Assembly (NCBI GenBank): GCA_963703085.1
Contig: OY969789.1
Span: 248,001-312,000 of the forward strand
Origin: DATAEG01 sp963703085
Lineage (GTDB): Bacteria; Actinomycetota; Actinomycetes; Mycobacteriales; Jatrophihabitantaceae
Direction: 5' to 3'
DNA length: 64,000 nucleotides
Below the pieces are notes generated by a model. That model was not told the origin of the DNA. It searched no databases and saw only the letters and a program-made list of their open reading frames with translations. Below, one piece after another: positions 62,942 through 64,000 of the stretch. Numbering within the stretch: position 1 is the stretch's first letter; each line of letters opens with the position of its first letter. Position numbers and translations under genes: made by a program.

Positions 62942-63907
62942 TCAGGCCAGCACCAGGTTCTGCGGACTGCCGGCCTGCCAGGCGAGGATGTCGTCGATCA
63001 CGTCGCCGTACATCACCGCGAATGCCTCCTCGCTGACGTAGCCGAGGTGCGGCGTGACCATCGCGTTGGGCAAGCTACGCAAGGGATGGTCGCCGGGCAG
63101 CGGCTCGGTGTCGAAGACGTCCAGCGCGGCACCGGCAATCTTCCCGTCCTGCAACGCGCCGAGCAGCGCCTGCTCGTCGACGATCGGCCCGCGGGATGTG
63201 TTCACCAAATACCCGTCAGCGCCGAGCAGGGCGAGCTCGGCGTCACCGACCAGTCCCCGGGTGCGCTCGCTCAACCTCGTGCAGATCGCGACTACCCGGG
63301 CGCGGCGGAACAGCTCGGTGCGGTCGGCGACCCGGGTCGCGCCTGCTTCTGTGGCCCGCGCGTCGGTGAGATTCTCACTCCACGCGATCACGTCCATGCC
63401 GAACGCCCGCGCATATCCGGCGAGCATGCCGCCGATCCGGCCGAGACCGAGCAGCCCCAGCGTCGTGCCGCGCAACTGCGGACCGACCGGCGCCGACCAG
63501 CGACCGGCCCGGACCGCCTCGGTGCCCACGACGATGCCGCGGGTGAGGGAGAGGATCAGTCCCCAGGTGAACTCCGCCGCGGCGGGCCCGCCCGCACCGC
63601 GGGTGCCGCAGACGGTCACTCCGCGCTCTCGGGCGGCAGGCACATCGATGGCGGCATTGCCCTGACCGGTCGTCACCAGCAAGCGCAGCGCCGGCAACTT
63701 GGCCAGCAACGACGCTGGGATCGGGGTGCGCTCGCGCATCACCACCACCACGTCGAAGGGCTTCAACCGGTCCGCCAACGCATCTTCGTCAACGAGGTGG
63801 TCAGCAAAGAACGTCACCTCAGCAATGCCGTCCAGGCGCGTCCAGTCGGCGCTCGGCCGCGCCGCGTCCTGGTAGTCGTCGAGAACCGCGACCTGGATCA
63901 TGCTCAC
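62942..63907 (-). CDS. D-2-hydroxyacid dehydrogenase (NAD-dependent)
   Basis: 321 residues (Met3 at 63901 also possible). NAD motif TLGLLGLGRIGGMLAGYARAFG, then GYLVNTSRGPIVDEQAL (Arg of the substrate site near residue 240), GAALDVFDTEPLP (Asp-Glu region) and MVTPHLGYVSEEAF (catalytic His). The 2-hydroxyacid substrate is unknown; phosphoglycerate-dehydrogenase-like family. It is the last complete gene of the window. Confidence 0.9.
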   Translation of the reverse strand: MSMIQVAVLDDYQDAARPSADWTRLDGIAEVTFFADHLVDEDALADRLKPFDVVVVMRERTPIPASLLAKLPALRLLVTTGQGNAAIDVPAARERGVTVCGTRGAGGPAAAEFTWGLILSLTRGIVVGTEAVRAGRWSAPVGPQLRGTTLGLLGLGRIGGMLAGYARAFGMDVIAWSENLTDARATEAGATRVADRTELFRRARVVAICTRLSERTRGLVGDAELALLGADGYLVNTSRGPIVDEQALLGALQDGKIAGAALDVFDTEPLPGDHPLRSLPNAMVTPHLGYVSEEAFAVMYGDVIDDILAWQAGSPQNLVLA

Positions 63908-63948
63908 CGACGTTACTGACCACGCGCTACATATGGGATCGTGACGCG

Positions 63949-64000
63949 GTGCCGAACCTGCAGCTGAACTGGCAGCAGTCGGCCGTGCTCGCCGTCGTTC
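63949..64000 (+). CDS. Start of an unidentified protein, cut by the window end
   Basis: From GTG 63949 the frame reads MPNLQLNWQQSAVLAVV and runs off the window. Only 17 residues are visible; no family can be named. It is divergent from the hydroxyacid dehydrogenase with about 41 bases between starts. Confidence 0.35.
   Translation, partial: MPNLQLNWQQSAVLAVV

Noticed and set aside
1..64000. CRISPR arrays, rRNA genes or intact IS elements
   Set aside because: No regularly spaced repeats, rRNA-like sequence, or transposase with terminal inverted repeats was found.

Overview
The window is high-GC actinobacterial chromosome. Many starts are GTG, Shine-Dalgarno sites are purine-rich, and the gene order from about 21.5 to 55 kb follows the Mycobacterium tuberculosis Rv2674-Rv2711 segment: msrB, hemQ, hemG, hemE, DUF3000, RNase D, dxs, TrmA-like methyltransferase, APC/KimA-like permease, two TrkA proteins, DUF3159, OB-fold, DUF3710, dut, DUF3093, DUF4193, LytR_C protein, ppgK, sigA, YihY, DUF3039, DUF3099, sigB, ideR. 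The presence of a TreS-like GH13 enzyme, a GH36 alpha-galactosidase and a LigD polymerase suggests a free-living actinomycete. I do not assign a genus.

Layout. 0-4.7 kb: regulators and small enzymes (AraC, RibD-like reductase, PNPOx-like, VOC, SDR plus TetR pair, methyltransferase). 4.8-11.9 kb: an accessory island holding a DUF429 gene, a large SIR2-STAND NTPase-TPR defence-type gene, a tyrosine integrase and a PIN-like nuclease gene. All four are interrupted by several small indels while their conserved motifs survive in alternating frames. 12-16.4 kb: methyltransferase, then a minus-strand set of LigD polymerase, GH13 glucosidase/trehalose synthase-like enzyme and aminoglycoside-type phosphotransferase. 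16.5-21.1 kb: overlapping operon of NDP-sugar dehydrogenase, GT2 glycosyltransferase and epimerase, convergent with a polytopic membrane protein. 21.3-28.9 kb: small membrane protein and msrB, a macrolide-exporter-type ABC transporter, and the coproporphyrin-dependent heme genes hemE-hemG-hemQ. 29-44.9 kb: DUF3000, RNase D, GH36, dxs, rRNA methyltransferase, potassium-type transport genes, DUF3710 and dut. 45-54.9 kb: the sigA-sigB-ideR housekeeping region. 55-64 kb: gltD-like subunit, DUF4192, a NUDIX-NYN fusion, molybdenum cofactor genes (mobA, fdhD), a dienelactone hydrolase and a 2-hydroxyacid dehydrogenase.

How genes work together. hemE, hemG and hemQ supply heme by the Gram-positive coproporphyrin route. 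The KimA-like permease and two TrkA-type regulatory proteins share a 170-bp divergent promoter and probably serve potassium uptake. The sigB-type sigma gene carries a good ECF (SigE/SigH/SigR-type) promoter match upstream, which places it under stress control. The most unusual content is the indel-riddled island with the SIR2-STAND-TPR gene. Two other genes (GH36 and KimA-like) each show a single apparent frameshift, so some indels could be sequence errors.
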